From Mariprofundus sp. NF (GTDB lineage: Bacteria; Pseudomonadota; Zetaproteobacteria; Mariprofundales; Mariprofundaceae): a stretch of 64,000 bases of DNA. Positions 53,139-62,066 of the stretch are shown here, piece by piece. The stretch lies in NCBI RefSeq assembly GCF_013387455.1, contig NZ_VWNC01000004.1:1-64000 (forward strand), written 5' to 3'. The stretch's first letter is position 1. Every line of letters starts with the position of its first letter. The notes beneath the pieces were generated by a model. That model saw only the letters and a list, made by a program, of their open reading frames with translations. It had not been told where the DNA came from and did not search any database. The position numbers were made by a program, and so were the translations under genes.

Positions 53139-54380
53139 TCAGGTGAGGCGACCGTAAGAGTGCAGGCCTGAGAGGTACATATTCACTCCGAGGAAACAGA
53201 ATATAGTCACCAGGAAGCCTGCTACAGCCCACCATGCCAGTGCTTTACCATGCCAGCCGTGAGAAACACGGGCATGCAGATAAGCGCCGTAAACAAGCCA
53301 TACGATCAGTGCCCAGGTCTCTTTCGGATCCCATGACCAGTAACCGCCCCACGCTTCAGCTGCCCAGGCAGCACCAAGAATCGTTGCCAGTGTGAAAGCG
53401 GGGAAACCAACGGCGACTGATTTATAAGCCAGCTGATCCAGCTGATCCAGTGTCGGGAAAACTTTCAGCATTTTCGAACTACTGCCTCGTGCTTCCATGC
53501 CGTGACGCACCAGATATGCCATACCCGCACCACAAGCCACAGCAAAAGCACCGTAACCGACAAAGTTCATAGGCACATGAATCTTCATCCAGTAGGACTG
53601 CAGTGCAGGCACCAGCGGTTTAATATCGGCCTGTCCAATCGAGTCCAGCCAGACACCGAAGAAGACACCGGCAGAAACCAGCAGCATAACAAATGCACCC
53701 ATGCCCTTAGCCTGATAACGGCGCTCAAACGAGAGGTAAACTGCCGCGGTAATCATGAACAGCAGAATAAATACTTCATAAAGGTTGGAAACTGGCGCGT
53801 GGCCGATCTCAACATCAATCAGGTAGGACTCATGCCAGCGCAGTAGCAGGGCTGTGCCGCCAGCATAAATACCGATGTAAGCCGATGCAGTGGCGATACG
53901 GCCGATGAACTCCTCAGGGGCAAACAGGTAGGCGATATAGGCAACGGCTGAAAAGATAAAGACGATATTCATCGTCATAATAATATTTGCAGCCAGCAGA
54001 TTGGACTGATCTTCATAGACGACCTGACTTGCAGCCGGCTCAAATTGTGCAACGATCACCGCCAGAATCACCATCAGCAGTGAGCCATCCAGCCAAGGCA
54101 CGGTATTGGGTGCAACACGCCCCTCAAGAATGGTTGGTTTGATGGTAATATAAACTGCCGCAAGAGCAGCGCCGATCAGTGCACCGGTTCCACCCCAGAG
54201 TAGCCCCTGCATGCTGAAAATCTGGTAGAGGAAGGCATCCTCGTCATAACCACCCGATGCATACATCGCCATGGCAGAGATGCCGAGCGAAAGACCGATA
54301 TAGGCATAGAAACGGATCAGCGCCCAGCGCCCCCGATTTACCACTTCCCATATTGATGATTCAGCAGTTATTGCAGTCAT
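53139..54380 (-). CDS. ccsB: System II cytochrome c biogenesis protein CcsB/ResC
   Basis: 413 residues, about ten membrane segments. The WWD haem-handling motif appears as WGGYWSWDPKETWAL, and conserved His residues occur in KIHVPMNF and YGAYLHARVSHGWHG. It partners ResB (next gene upstream) to move haem to the periplasm and attach it to CXXCH of c-type cytochromes. System II rather than CcmABCDEFGH. Confidence 0.93.
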   Translation of the reverse strand: MTAITAESSIWEVVNRGRWALIRFYAYIGLSLGISAMAMYASGGYDEDAFLYQIFSMQGLLWGGTGALIGAALAAVYITIKPTILEGRVAPNTVPWLDGSLLMVILAVIVAQFEPAASQVVYEDQSNLLAANIIMTMNIVFIFSAVAYIAYLFAPEEFIGRIATASAYIGIYAGGTALLLRWHESYLIDVEIGHAPVSNLYEVFILLFMITAAVYLSFERRYQAKGMGAFVMLLVSAGVFFGVWLDSIGQADIKPLVPALQSYWMKIHVPMNFVGYGAFAVACGAGMAYLVRHGMEARGSSSKMLKVFPTLDQLDQLAYKSVAVGFPAFTLATILGAAWAAEAWGGYWSWDPKETWALIVWLVYGAYLHARVSHGWHGKALAWWAVAGFLVTIFCFLGVNMYLSGLHSYGRLT

Positions 54381-54431
54381 GCATTTCTCCTATTATGCCC
54401 TGTTCGGGGCTACAGCGGGTTCGATCCGGAT

Positions 54432-56108
54432 TCAGCTGCGGGTGAAATCTTCATCGAGCTTTGTGAACAGATCGTTAAAGGTTTGTTTAAAAGCGATCTG
54501 ATTGCGGTTGGTCATGCCGACCAGCTCTACCTCGGTCGTTTCACCCTCAGGCCGAATAACCAGCCAGAGCTTACGATGCGGCAGATAAAACATGATACAG
54601 AGGCCGATCACCAGGATAGCACTACCGACCCAAACCACATTCATTCCGGGGTCTTTAGCCAGCTGCAAACCGGTGTAATAGACGTGAGAATAGTCTTCCA
54701 GCATCGGAATCACCGGCCACGGCAGCTGTGGAATCAGATTCACCGCCTGCACGGTGCGGCTACCAATATCCTGAATGTTTTCCGGCGGGTTATCACCATA
54801 GACGTCAGCCATAGCCTTTTTGAATGCCGTAAAATTCGCCTTCTCATCGGCTTTACCCTGCACCTCGGAGAGATGAACAATAAAAGCGTGGAATAGACGC
54901 CACTCATCAGGATTGGTCAGATCCAGCCCCAATCCGACCGACTGGTAATCCTTGGCATCTCCGGTGAGTGACACCATCAACCATGAGCCCTGGTTGTGGC
55001 CGTGACCATCAACAAAGGGGTTCATGTACGATTTAACCTTAACCGGTTTCATGCTTGGGCCACGGATCACATACTCTACCGAAGGTCCGATATCCTTGAA
55101 CTTACGCGGCTCGCCCGGATCAGCGACATTCTCCACGTTATAGGGCCTGAAATCGGTCACCTCAAGAGAGACACCGGTCTCCGGATCGTTCCAGGTTTTG
55201 TAAACCGCGGTTTTGATAATGCGTGTTTTCTGGCTGCCATCCATATGGAACAGCTTGAAGCTGACATCGGAGCCGCCATCACCAAAGCTGGCCTGATAGA
55301 TATAGACGCCTTTATAGAAGAGTGGCTCATTCACAATGATATCGGAGGTCAGCACCTCTTTGCCTTCATCAATAATGGTCAGATTACTGCGGAACTCTTT
55401 GGGTGCACCGGTCGGGAAGAAGTCGATCTCAAATGAGTTGCAGCGCACCTCAAACGGCATATCCATACCAACGGTTTCCGTACCCTTTAAGAAGGAGATG
55501 CTGTGCTCCATCTTACCTTCTGGCACCGCCATATTACCACGGAAGCCAAACTGCACGCTGATCCAGCCGCCCACGAGAACAATCAGAATGGCGGAATGCA
55601 CCGAGATATAACCCCACTTGTGGCTGCGCCCCTTATCAGCACGGATAACGTGCTCTCCGTTCTCTTCAGAAGACTTAAACTCCCATCCATACAGACGCTT
55701 GCGGAAGCGCTGCTCAAGCTCATCGGGAGAGACCGCACCATCCAGCTGCCACTTCTTCTGCAGCTCCATGCGGTTGCGTGAACGCTCATTGATGGTGACC
55801 TTACGGCTACGCATCTCCTTGAGCATCTTGGGCACATTGCGCCACAGGCAGGCGGTCAGTGAGAGCATCAGGAAGCCGAGCAGGGTCTGGAACCACCATG
55901 TGTGATACATGTCGAAGAGACCGAGCGAGCGGAATACCCAGTACCAGAGCGGGCCGAACTGCTGCAGGTAATCGGTCTGCTCCTGATTCTGTAGCAGTAC
56001 CGTGCCGATGACGGAGGCGATAGAGAGCACCATCAGTAGAACGATGGCCAGTGACATCGAACCAAGACGCTGCCACAGCTGTTTCAAAAAATCGGAGAAA
56101 GAATTCAT
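54432..56108 (-). CDS. resB: System II cytochrome c biogenesis protein ResB/Ccs1
   Basis: 558 residues. Three hydrophobic segments in the first 190 residues (MSLAIVLLMVLSIASVIGTV; WFQTLLGFLMLSLTACLW; SVHSAILIVLVGGWISV), a large periplasmic domain (VPEGKMEHSISFLKG) and a fourth near the C-terminus (VWVGSAILVIGLCIMFYLPH). This is the ResB layout. Works with the following ccsB. Confidence 0.94.
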   Translation of the reverse strand: MNSFSDFLKQLWQRLGSMSLAIVLLMVLSIASVIGTVLLQNQEQTDYLQQFGPLWYWVFRSLGLFDMYHTWWFQTLLGFLMLSLTACLWRNVPKMLKEMRSRKVTINERSRNRMELQKKWQLDGAVSPDELEQRFRKRLYGWEFKSSEENGEHVIRADKGRSHKWGYISVHSAILIVLVGGWISVQFGFRGNMAVPEGKMEHSISFLKGTETVGMDMPFEVRCNSFEIDFFPTGAPKEFRSNLTIIDEGKEVLTSDIIVNEPLFYKGVYIYQASFGDGGSDVSFKLFHMDGSQKTRIIKTAVYKTWNDPETGVSLEVTDFRPYNVENVADPGEPRKFKDIGPSVEYVIRGPSMKPVKVKSYMNPFVDGHGHNQGSWLMVSLTGDAKDYQSVGLGLDLTNPDEWRLFHAFIVHLSEVQGKADEKANFTAFKKAMADVYGDNPPENIQDIGSRTVQAVNLIPQLPWPVIPMLEDYSHVYYTGLQLAKDPGMNVVWVGSAILVIGLCIMFYLPHRKLWLVIRPEGETTEVELVGMTNRNQIAFKQTFNDLFTKLDEDFTRS

Positions 56109-56139
56109 GGCGGCATGTTAGCCATTCATCACTGCGCCG

Positions 56140-56733
56140 TCATGGCCGAATTGTGGTGGAATCATTACGCCATACACGCAATAGAACTGAGGCTTTGCCT
56201 GTGCTTGCTGGCCCCTGCAGCACTGCATCGAGATGGCGATGCCAGCGCATGCACAGTTTTCGGCTCGGCTCGGCTGTAGTTCCACCCCTGCGATTAAGGC
56301 TGGATGAGAGCAGAAAACCGCCACAAGCCGCTGCCAGTTGGCGGGTCTGTAGACTGGCATCGACACGTACAGCCACAGTGCTTTTGCGGTAGCAGACAGC
56401 GCTCAAACCCGGTTTGGCAGAAATAATCAGCGTAAAAGGACCCGGCCAGGATGAGCGGATTACCCTGCGCAGTTCAGGTGAGTAGAAACGAATCAGCCCA
56501 CAGGCGCGCTGCACAGAGTCGGCCAGCAGCAGAAATGGCCCCTGCCGCTGCTTAAAGCGCACCAACCTGTTTACCGCTTTGGCAGATTGTGGATTGGCCG
56601 CCACCCCGGGCAGGGTGTGGGTATAATGGGCAATGATGCCGCCCCGATGAAGCAGTGCTGCCGCCCTGAGGGCGGCCAGCTTGCTACGGACCGGACTAGG
56701 CTTCAGCGAGAATCGCCTCTGCCTGTGCAGCAC
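56140..56733 (-). CDS. tsaC: Threonylcarbamoyl-AMP synthase, TsaC/YrdC/Sua5 family
   Basis: 197 residues. YrdC-domain signatures: HRGGIIAHYTHTLPGVAA, RLVRFKQRQGPFLLLADS, SWPGPFTLIISAKPGL and VAVRVDAS. Makes the threonylcarbamoyl-adenylate used by TsaB/TsaD. GTG 56733, inside the end of purE, has AAGG six bases upstream. The N-terminus diverges from the usual YrdC sequence (TYAVYGL is HYTHTLPG here). Confidence 0.88.
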   Translation of the reverse strand: MLHRQRRFSLKPSPVRSKLAALRAAALLHRGGIIAHYTHTLPGVAANPQSAKAVNRLVRFKQRQGPFLLLADSVQRACGLIRFYSPELRRVIRSSWPGPFTLIISAKPGLSAVCYRKSTVAVRVDASLQTRQLAAACGGFLLSSSLNRRGGTTAEPSRKLCMRWHRHLDAVLQGPASTGKASVLLRVWRNDSTTIRP

Positions 56734-57169
56734 GGTCTGCCTTCAGTTTTGCAGTGAGATCTTCATCGGTCTGGGCCAGCATCTGCACAGCCAGCAGGCC
56801 TGCATTCTTGGCGCCGTTGATACCGACCGTGGCAACCGGCAGACCCGGAGGCATCATCACGGTAGAGAGCAGAGCGTCCTCACCATTGAGCGGGCCAGAT
56901 GCAATCGGCAGTCCGATCACCGGTTTTACCGTTTTGGAGCAGACCACACCGGCCAGATGAGCCGCCATGCCAGCAGCACAGATAAAGACTTTACAGCCCG
57001 CCTCTTCAGCCTCTTTCACAGCCTGCACAGTCGCCTCAGGTGTACGGTGAGCCGAGCGCACCATCGTCTTATAGGCTACACCGAACTCATCAAATACAGC
57101 CTCAGCCTTGGATACCACAGGCCTGTCATTGGCGCTGCCCATCAGAATTAATACTTTAATCGCTTCCAT
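56696..57169 (-). CDS. purE: N5-carboxyaminoimidazole ribonucleotide mutase PurE
   Basis: 157 residues. LMGSANDRPVVSKA at the N-terminus, SAHRTP at about 42-47 and LPIASGPLNGEDALLSTVMMPPG later are the class I PurE motifs. Converts N5-CAIR to CAIR in purine synthesis. No purK is visible. Repeat-containing gap to purD upstream. Confidence 0.95.
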   Translation of the reverse strand: MEAIKVLILMGSANDRPVVSKAEAVFDEFGVAYKTMVRSAHRTPEATVQAVKEAEEAGCKVFICAAGMAAHLAGVVCSKTVKPVIGLPIASGPLNGEDALLSTVMMPPGLPVATVGINGAKNAGLLAVQMLAQTDEDLTAKLKADRAAQAEAILAEA

Positions 57170-57187
57170 TATTCATAAACTCCTTGC

Positions 57188-57332
57188 ACCACAAAGACAC
57201 GAAGGACACAAAGAAATGATAATGATTCCCGTGACCAAACGCCTTCTCTGGTTGTTAATGACTCAACCTCTTGAGCAGCTGAACACAATGGCTTTCTCAT
57301 GATTACCTTCGTGTTCTTCGTGCCTTCGTGGT
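57188..57332. repeat. purE-purD gap: family A inverted repeat
   Basis: Left arm 57188-57213 (ACCACAAAGACACGAAGG...) and right arm 57307-57332 (...CTTCGTGCCTTCGTGGT) are reverse complements at 22 of 26 positions without gaps; centre of about 93 bases. The right arm ends at the purD stop codon. Confidence 0.7.
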
Positions 57333-58612
57333 TAAGCCTTTTCCTCTCTTACTACCGCACGATAACCGATATCCCGGCGATAGAAACCACCCGGCCACTC
57401 CAGCTTCTTAAGCGCTGAATAAACCGTGGCCTGTGCCTCTTTCACTGTTGCTGCCACAGCTGTCACACCCAGCACACGGCCGCCGGCATTAACAATCGCA
57501 CCATCTTTTTCTGCCGTGCCGGCATGGAACACCGCAGCACCGGCTGCCTCAACAGCATCCAATCCGCCGATCACCTGCCCCTTTTCAAAGCTTGCCGGGT
57601 AACCGTCAGAGGTGACTACTACGCAGAGGGCCGTGCCCGCTTCCCATTCAAGTGTTACACCATCAAGCTTCTTGTTGGCAGCCGCCAGCAGCACATCGCC
57701 AAGATCGGATTTCAGACGGCTCATCAGTGGCTGGCACTCCGGATCACCAAAGCGGACATTAAACTCCAGCGTTTTTGCGCCCTCATCAGTGAGCATCACA
57801 CCTGCATAGAGGATGCCGATAAACTCTGCACCGCGCTTTTTCAGTGCCGCCACAATCGGGCGGGCAATCGTTTCAAGGACTGTCTCTTCAACCTCTGCCG
57901 TCACACATGGCGCCGGAGAATATGCTCCCATGCCGCCGGTGTTCGGTCCTTTGTCGCCATCAAGCAGTGCCTTATGATCCTGGGAAGAGGCCAGTGGAAG
58001 AATGGTGTCACCGGAAACAATGAACAGACAACTCGCCTCTTCACCAACCAGACACTCCTCAATCACCACCTGTGAACCAGCATCACCGAAGCTGTTACCC
58101 GCCAACATATCGCGTACCGCATCGATCGCCTCTTTCTCACTCTGGGCGACAATCACACCCTTTCCTGCGGCAAGACCCGAGGCCTTAACCACAATCGGGG
58201 CACCCCATGAACGGATCGTATCGACCGCCTCTTCCACATCAACATGCACTTCAAAACGTGCCGTTGGCACACCTGCTTCATACATCAAACGTTTGGAGAA
58301 CGATTTGCTGCCCTCAAGATTGGCTGCCGCTTTATCAGGACCGAAAACCGGGAACCCCTCTTCACGCAGCTGGTTGCCCAGCCCCAAAACCAGAGGCACT
58401 TCAGGACCGATCACCACCAGATCCGGCTTCTCCTGCTGAGCAAGCTTCATCAACCCCTCAATATCCTCAGCACCCACATTCACACAGCGGGCTTCACGGC
58501 TAATGCCCGGATTTCCCGGTGCACAGACCACCTCAGTTACACTGGGGGAGCGTTTCAACTTCCAGCAAAGCGCATGTTCGCGACCGCCACCACCGACAAC
58601 CAGTACTTTCAT
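57332..58612 (-). CDS. purD: Phosphoribosylamine-glycine ligase
   Basis: 426 residues, ATP-grasp enzyme of purine synthesis making GAR. N-terminal VLVVGGGGREHALCWKLKRS, ATP-binding IVVKASGLAAGKGVIVAQ, GPNTGGMGAYSPAP and LEFNVRFGDPECQPL are all present. Between purH and purE. Confidence 0.97.
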   Translation of the reverse strand: MKVLVVGGGGREHALCWKLKRSPSVTEVVCAPGNPGISREARCVNVGAEDIEGLMKLAQQEKPDLVVIGPEVPLVLGLGNQLREEGFPVFGPDKAAANLEGSKSFSKRLMYEAGVPTARFEVHVDVEEAVDTIRSWGAPIVVKASGLAAGKGVIVAQSEKEAIDAVRDMLAGNSFGDAGSQVVIEECLVGEEASCLFIVSGDTILPLASSQDHKALLDGDKGPNTGGMGAYSPAPCVTAEVEETVLETIARPIVAALKKRGAEFIGILYAGVMLTDEGAKTLEFNVRFGDPECQPLMSRLKSDLGDVLLAAANKKLDGVTLEWEAGTALCVVVTSDGYPASFEKGQVIGGLDAVEAAGAAVFHAGTAEKDGAIVNAGGRVLGVTAVAATVKEAQATVYSALKKLEWPGGFYRRDIGYRAVVREEKA

Positions 58613-58630
58613 GATTTCAATCCTCTTGTT

Positions 58631-58705
58631 TGACGCAGATTAACGCAGATCAACACGGAAAACAGATTTTCTTCTCTCTGCTTTCATCTGTGTGCATCTG
58701 TGTCA
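58631..58705. repeat. purD-purH gap: inverted repeat (family C)
   Basis: Left TGACGCAGATTAACGCAGAT (58631-58650) and right ATCTGTGTGCATCTGTGTCA (58686-58705) are reverse complements at 16 of 20 positions around a 35-base centre. Different in sequence from families A and B but similarly placed. Confidence 0.6.
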
Positions 58706-58713
58706 GTTATTAT

Positions 58714-60267
58714 TTAATGGCGGAAATGGCGGATGCCGGTGAATATCATCGCCAGACCATGCTCATTGGCCGCAGCAATCACCTCTTCATCACGCATCGA
58801 ACCACCCGGCTGAATCACAGCTTTGGCACCTGCATCAGCCAGCGCATCAACACCATCACGGAACGGGAAGAAGGCATCGGATGCCACAGCCGAACCCTTA
58901 ATCGCCTCACCACCATGGAAGGCGGCAATGCGGGTTGAATTCACACGATTCATCTGCCCTGCACCGACACCGAGTGTGGTGCCGTTCTTGGCAAACACAA
59001 TGGCGTTGGATTTCACATGTTTGGCGACCGACCAGGCAAAGAGCATATCATTCCACTCAGTCTCAGTCGGAGCGCGCTCAGTCACAACTTTGCACGCATC
59101 ACGATTAAGAATATGGGCATCACGCTCCTGCACCAGCAGGCCACCATTGACACGTTTGAACTCCCAGCCACCGGCTACCGCATCCACCGATGGTGCCAGT
59201 AGCAGGCGCAGATTCTTCTTGGCAGCCAGTGCCTCACGCGCCGCATCGGAGAAGCCCGGTGCAATCACCACTTCCATAAATGTTTCAGCAATCAATTGTG
59301 CCGTCTCACCATCAAGCGGGCGGTTAAAGGCAGCAATACCACCGAATGCAGAGGTGGCATCAGCTGCGCGGGCGCGCTCATAAACCTCAGCCTGTGAACC
59401 ACCTACGGCCACACCGCACGGGTTGGCATGTTTGACAATCACCGCAGCATTGTCTGTGAAATCGCGCACACAGGAGAAGGCAGCATCAGCATCGGCAATA
59501 TTGTTATAAGAGAGTGCTTTACCCTGCAGTACTTCGCAATCAGCCAGCGAGAGCCCCTCATCTTCGATATCCGCATAAAATGCGCCATCCTGATGCGGAT
59601 TCTCGCCATAACGCAGCTCATCGGCAGTTTTGATGAACTGACGGGTAAAGATATCAGGGAATTTACGTTTGGAGCCGTCACCATTGAGTGCTGAGAAGTG
59701 GTTGGCAATGGCGCCATCATAGGCGGCGGTGTGGGCATACGCCTTGGTAGCCAGCCCGCGACGCACATCTTCACTCAGCAGGTCGCTATCGATGGCAGCA
59801 ATAATCATTTCGTAATCGGACGGATCAACAACAATGGTAACAAACTTATGATTCTTGGCCGAGGCGCGCACCATGCACGGGCCGCCGATATCGATGTTTT
59901 CAATTGCATCATCAATCGTGCACCCCTCTTTGGCGACCGCTTCGCGGAACGGATAGAGGTTTACACAGACCAGATCAATCTGCTCGATACCGTGCTCGGC
60001 CATCGATGCCAGATCACCCTCGTTATCACGACGGGCAAGGATGCCGCCATGAACTTTGGGGTTGAGGGTTTTCACACGACCATCCATCATCTCAGGGAAG
60101 CCGGTGTAATCCGATACATCACGGCACTCAATGCCGACTTCACGCAGCAGTTTGGCAGTGCCGCCGGTGGAGAGGATTTTAACGCCGCGATCAGCCAGCG
60201 CTCTGGCAAAAACCTCCACGCCTGTTTTGTCTGAGACACTGATCAGCGCCTGTTTGATAGAAGCCAT
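58714..60267 (-). CDS. purH: Bifunctional AICAR transformylase / IMP cyclohydrolase
   Basis: 517 residues. IMP cyclohydrolase (MGS-like) domain at about 1-190 ([39 protein letters not shown]) and the transformylase domain after it ([22 protein letters not shown]). Last two steps to IMP. ATG 60267 is used, eight bases after CGGAG; an in-frame GTG nine bases upstream is too close to it. First gene of a long minus-strand run. Confidence 0.97.
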   Translation of the reverse strand: MASIKQALISVSDKTGVEVFARALADRGVKILSTGGTAKLLREVGIECRDVSDYTGFPEMMDGRVKTLNPKVHGGILARRDNEGDLASMAEHGIEQIDLVCVNLYPFREAVAKEGCTIDDAIENIDIGGPCMVRASAKNHKFVTIVVDPSDYEMIIAAIDSDLLSEDVRRGLATKAYAHTAAYDGAIANHFSALNGDGSKRKFPDIFTRQFIKTADELRYGENPHQDGAFYADIEDEGLSLADCEVLQGKALSYNNIADADAAFSCVRDFTDNAAVIVKHANPCGVAVGGSQAEVYERARAADATSAFGGIAAFNRPLDGETAQLIAETFMEVVIAPGFSDAAREALAAKKNLRLLLAPSVDAVAGGWEFKRVNGGLLVQERDAHILNRDACKVVTERAPTETEWNDMLFAWSVAKHVKSNAIVFAKNGTTLGVGAGQMNRVNSTRIAAFHGGEAIKGSAVASDAFFPFRDGVDALADAGAKAVIQPGGSMRDEEVIAAANEHGLAMIFTGIRHFRH

Positions 60268-60276
60268 GTGAGCCAC

Positions 60277-60608
60277 TCCGGAAATGGGGAATAAGAAGGA
60301 CCCGGAAATCTACCTGTTGGCACTCCAATCGCAACCATCGTCATGCAACAGGTATGTAACAGCACATTCAGCATCGATCTTTGCTGCCTGACCTTGCTGC
60401 TCAAATCCATCAGTTGCTTGCGCCAAGACTACGGTCAAGCGCTCAATCAGAGGGCCTCTCTGCACAAGCCATCCCCTGCAGATCTGTTGTGATCATAGGC
60501 ACCGCCATAACACCTTTGCAGCATTAGTAACGCTGCAGTAAGGTTTGAAATCTCATTTTCTGCTTCGCATTATTAGATAAGCGAAGCGACAACCCAAAGG
60601 ATGGATAT
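60277..60608. other. Divergent intergenic region, purH to GGDEF gene
   Basis: 332 bases without an open frame worth calling. It should hold the promoters of both genes. Two hairpins are visible near the GGDEF gene: TGCAGC/GCTGCA (60527-60547) and GCTTCGC/GCGAAGC (60562-60587). No clear promoter boxes or purine operator could be picked by eye. Confidence 0.5.
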
Positions 60609-61469
60609 ATGAGCAGTTTTCATTATGAAGCGGAGTGTGCCGCCACGCCCATTTTCGGTGCCCGCTGGCAGGATGACCCGTATACAGCAGTCATCAACTT
60701 TCAGAATGAAAAAGCGATCTCTCGTTATGGCGATCAACGCGGACGTAAACTGCTCGATCTGTTCAGTGAAATCCTTGAACACAGCTCGAACAAACACAAC
60801 ACCGGCAAACAGCTATTAAAACAGCTGTTTGATGAAGGTGTGCTGAAATCGATTGCCGGCTCCCTCGCCTCTATGCGCGTCGAGCTGTTTGCATCGATTC
60901 AACAGGAGCGAGAGAACTCCATTCAAATGAGCCTGTTTGATGTAACTGACCGTTTCCTGGATCACCTGAGCCAGATCCCGGGTCGGGAGCTCTTTTTTGA
61001 TCTGCTCGATATGGAGCTACATCGCGCCACACGTGATAAAACCGAGCTGCATGTCTGCTTCCTCGATCTCGACGGTTTTAAACAGACCAACGATCTCTAC
61101 GGCCATAAAGCCGGTGATGATGTCATTGTTGAGGTGGCCCGTCGCCTGAAAGGCTGCCTGCGCAAACATGAGACAGTTGCCCGCTTCGGCGGTGATGAGT
61201 TTGTTATGCTCTTATCTGGCAAAACGATTGATTCAGTACATCTGGCAGAGAAGAAGATTATCCCGCTGATCAATGAGCCCTACCACTCTGATGGCCATGT
61301 CATCGATTTTATCGGCGCCAGTATCGGCGTCTCCTATGCCCCTGCCCATACCAGCAATGCCGATGAATTGATCAACCACGCCGATGATGCGATGTATGTC
61401 GCCAAAGATCGCGGCAAAAACCAGATTGTTGTCTTTGAGCCGGGTATGGAGGGGATGAAAAAGCACTAA
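60609..61469 (+). CDS. Diguanylate cyclase (GGDEF protein)
   Basis: 286 residues, soluble. The first 125 residues are an unassigned helical region (ending MSLFDVTDRFLDHLSQI) and the rest is a GGDEF domain: FLDLDGFKQTNDLYGHKAGDD, RFGGDEFVMLL, ASIGVSY and ADDAMYVAKDRGKNQIV. The active site looks intact, so c-di-GMP synthesis is likely. The inhibitory site five residues before GGDEF reads RKHE instead of RxxD, so product inhibition may be weak. ATG 60609 has AAGGA seven bases upstream. Confidence 0.9.
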   Translation: MSSFHYEAECAATPIFGARWQDDPYTAVINFQNEKAISRYGDQRGRKLLDLFSEILEHSSNKHNTGKQLLKQLFDEGVLKSIAGSLASMRVELFASIQQERENSIQMSLFDVTDRFLDHLSQIPGRELFFDLLDMELHRATRDKTELHVCFLDLDGFKQTNDLYGHKAGDDVIVEVARRLKGCLRKHETVARFGGDEFVMLLSGKTIDSVHLAEKKIIPLINEPYHSDGHVIDFIGASIGVSYAPAHTSNADELINHADDAMYVAKDRGKNQIVVFEPGMEGMKKH

Positions 61470-61485
61470 CTCCAGCCCTGACCCT

Positions 61486-61944
61486 CTACCGCTCTATAAT
61501 CACAACTGTTTTAGCCAATTTATCATGCCACCCCTGTTTGCGCGGATCATAGGCCACCCAGAGCAGCCCTCCGCCAAGCGGGATCGATGAGACAAAATAA
61601 CCGAGATAACGGATCACCAGCTGTCGCATATTTGCAGGCCCAAGTGTTTCAGCATCTACAATGCGCAGCCTGAAGATCATTTTACCCGGTGAGGCACCTT
61701 TGAAATACCAGAAGATAATGACCGCCACGGCTGGTAGCAGCCATGAAATCAGCACATCCCAGAAACCGGCAGCAATCTGGTTGGGATTAAAATATTGATC
61801 ACCGTAAATGCTGTAGAGCAGCGGCGTGGTGAGCAACACAATCAGCAGTGAATCAATCAGCGTAGCACCAACACGCAGCCAGAAACCACCGTATTGCACG
61901 GCATGCTCCGCCGCATCTTCCCGAACCATCTCCGTCTCACTCAT
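61486..61944 (-). CDS. RDD-family membrane protein
   Basis: 152 residues, three hydrophobic segments: GATLIDSLLIVLLTTPLLY with the RDD-type Asp, ISWLLPAVAVIIFWYF, and YLGYFVSSIPLGGGLLWVAYD. The conserved GASPGKMIFRLRIVDA and C-terminal GWHDKLAKTVVI fit. Function in the family is unclear (some are ion exchangers). ATG 61944 has AGGAT six bases upstream. Convergent with the GGDEF gene. Confidence 0.85.
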   Translation of the reverse strand: MSETEMVREDAAEHAVQYGGFWLRVGATLIDSLLIVLLTTPLLYSIYGDQYFNPNQIAAGFWDVLISWLLPAVAVIIFWYFKGASPGKMIFRLRIVDAETLGPANMRQLVIRYLGYFVSSIPLGGGLLWVAYDPRKQGWHDKLAKTVVIIER

Positions 61945-62066
61945 CAATCAATCCTGACATAATCGCCAGTGTAACGATTTCGCCACCGATGCAAACATCG
62001 CGATTTGCGCAGACCCCCGCTTTGAATCATGATCGCCACCCTGACAAAACCCTCTCTGGAGAGCCC

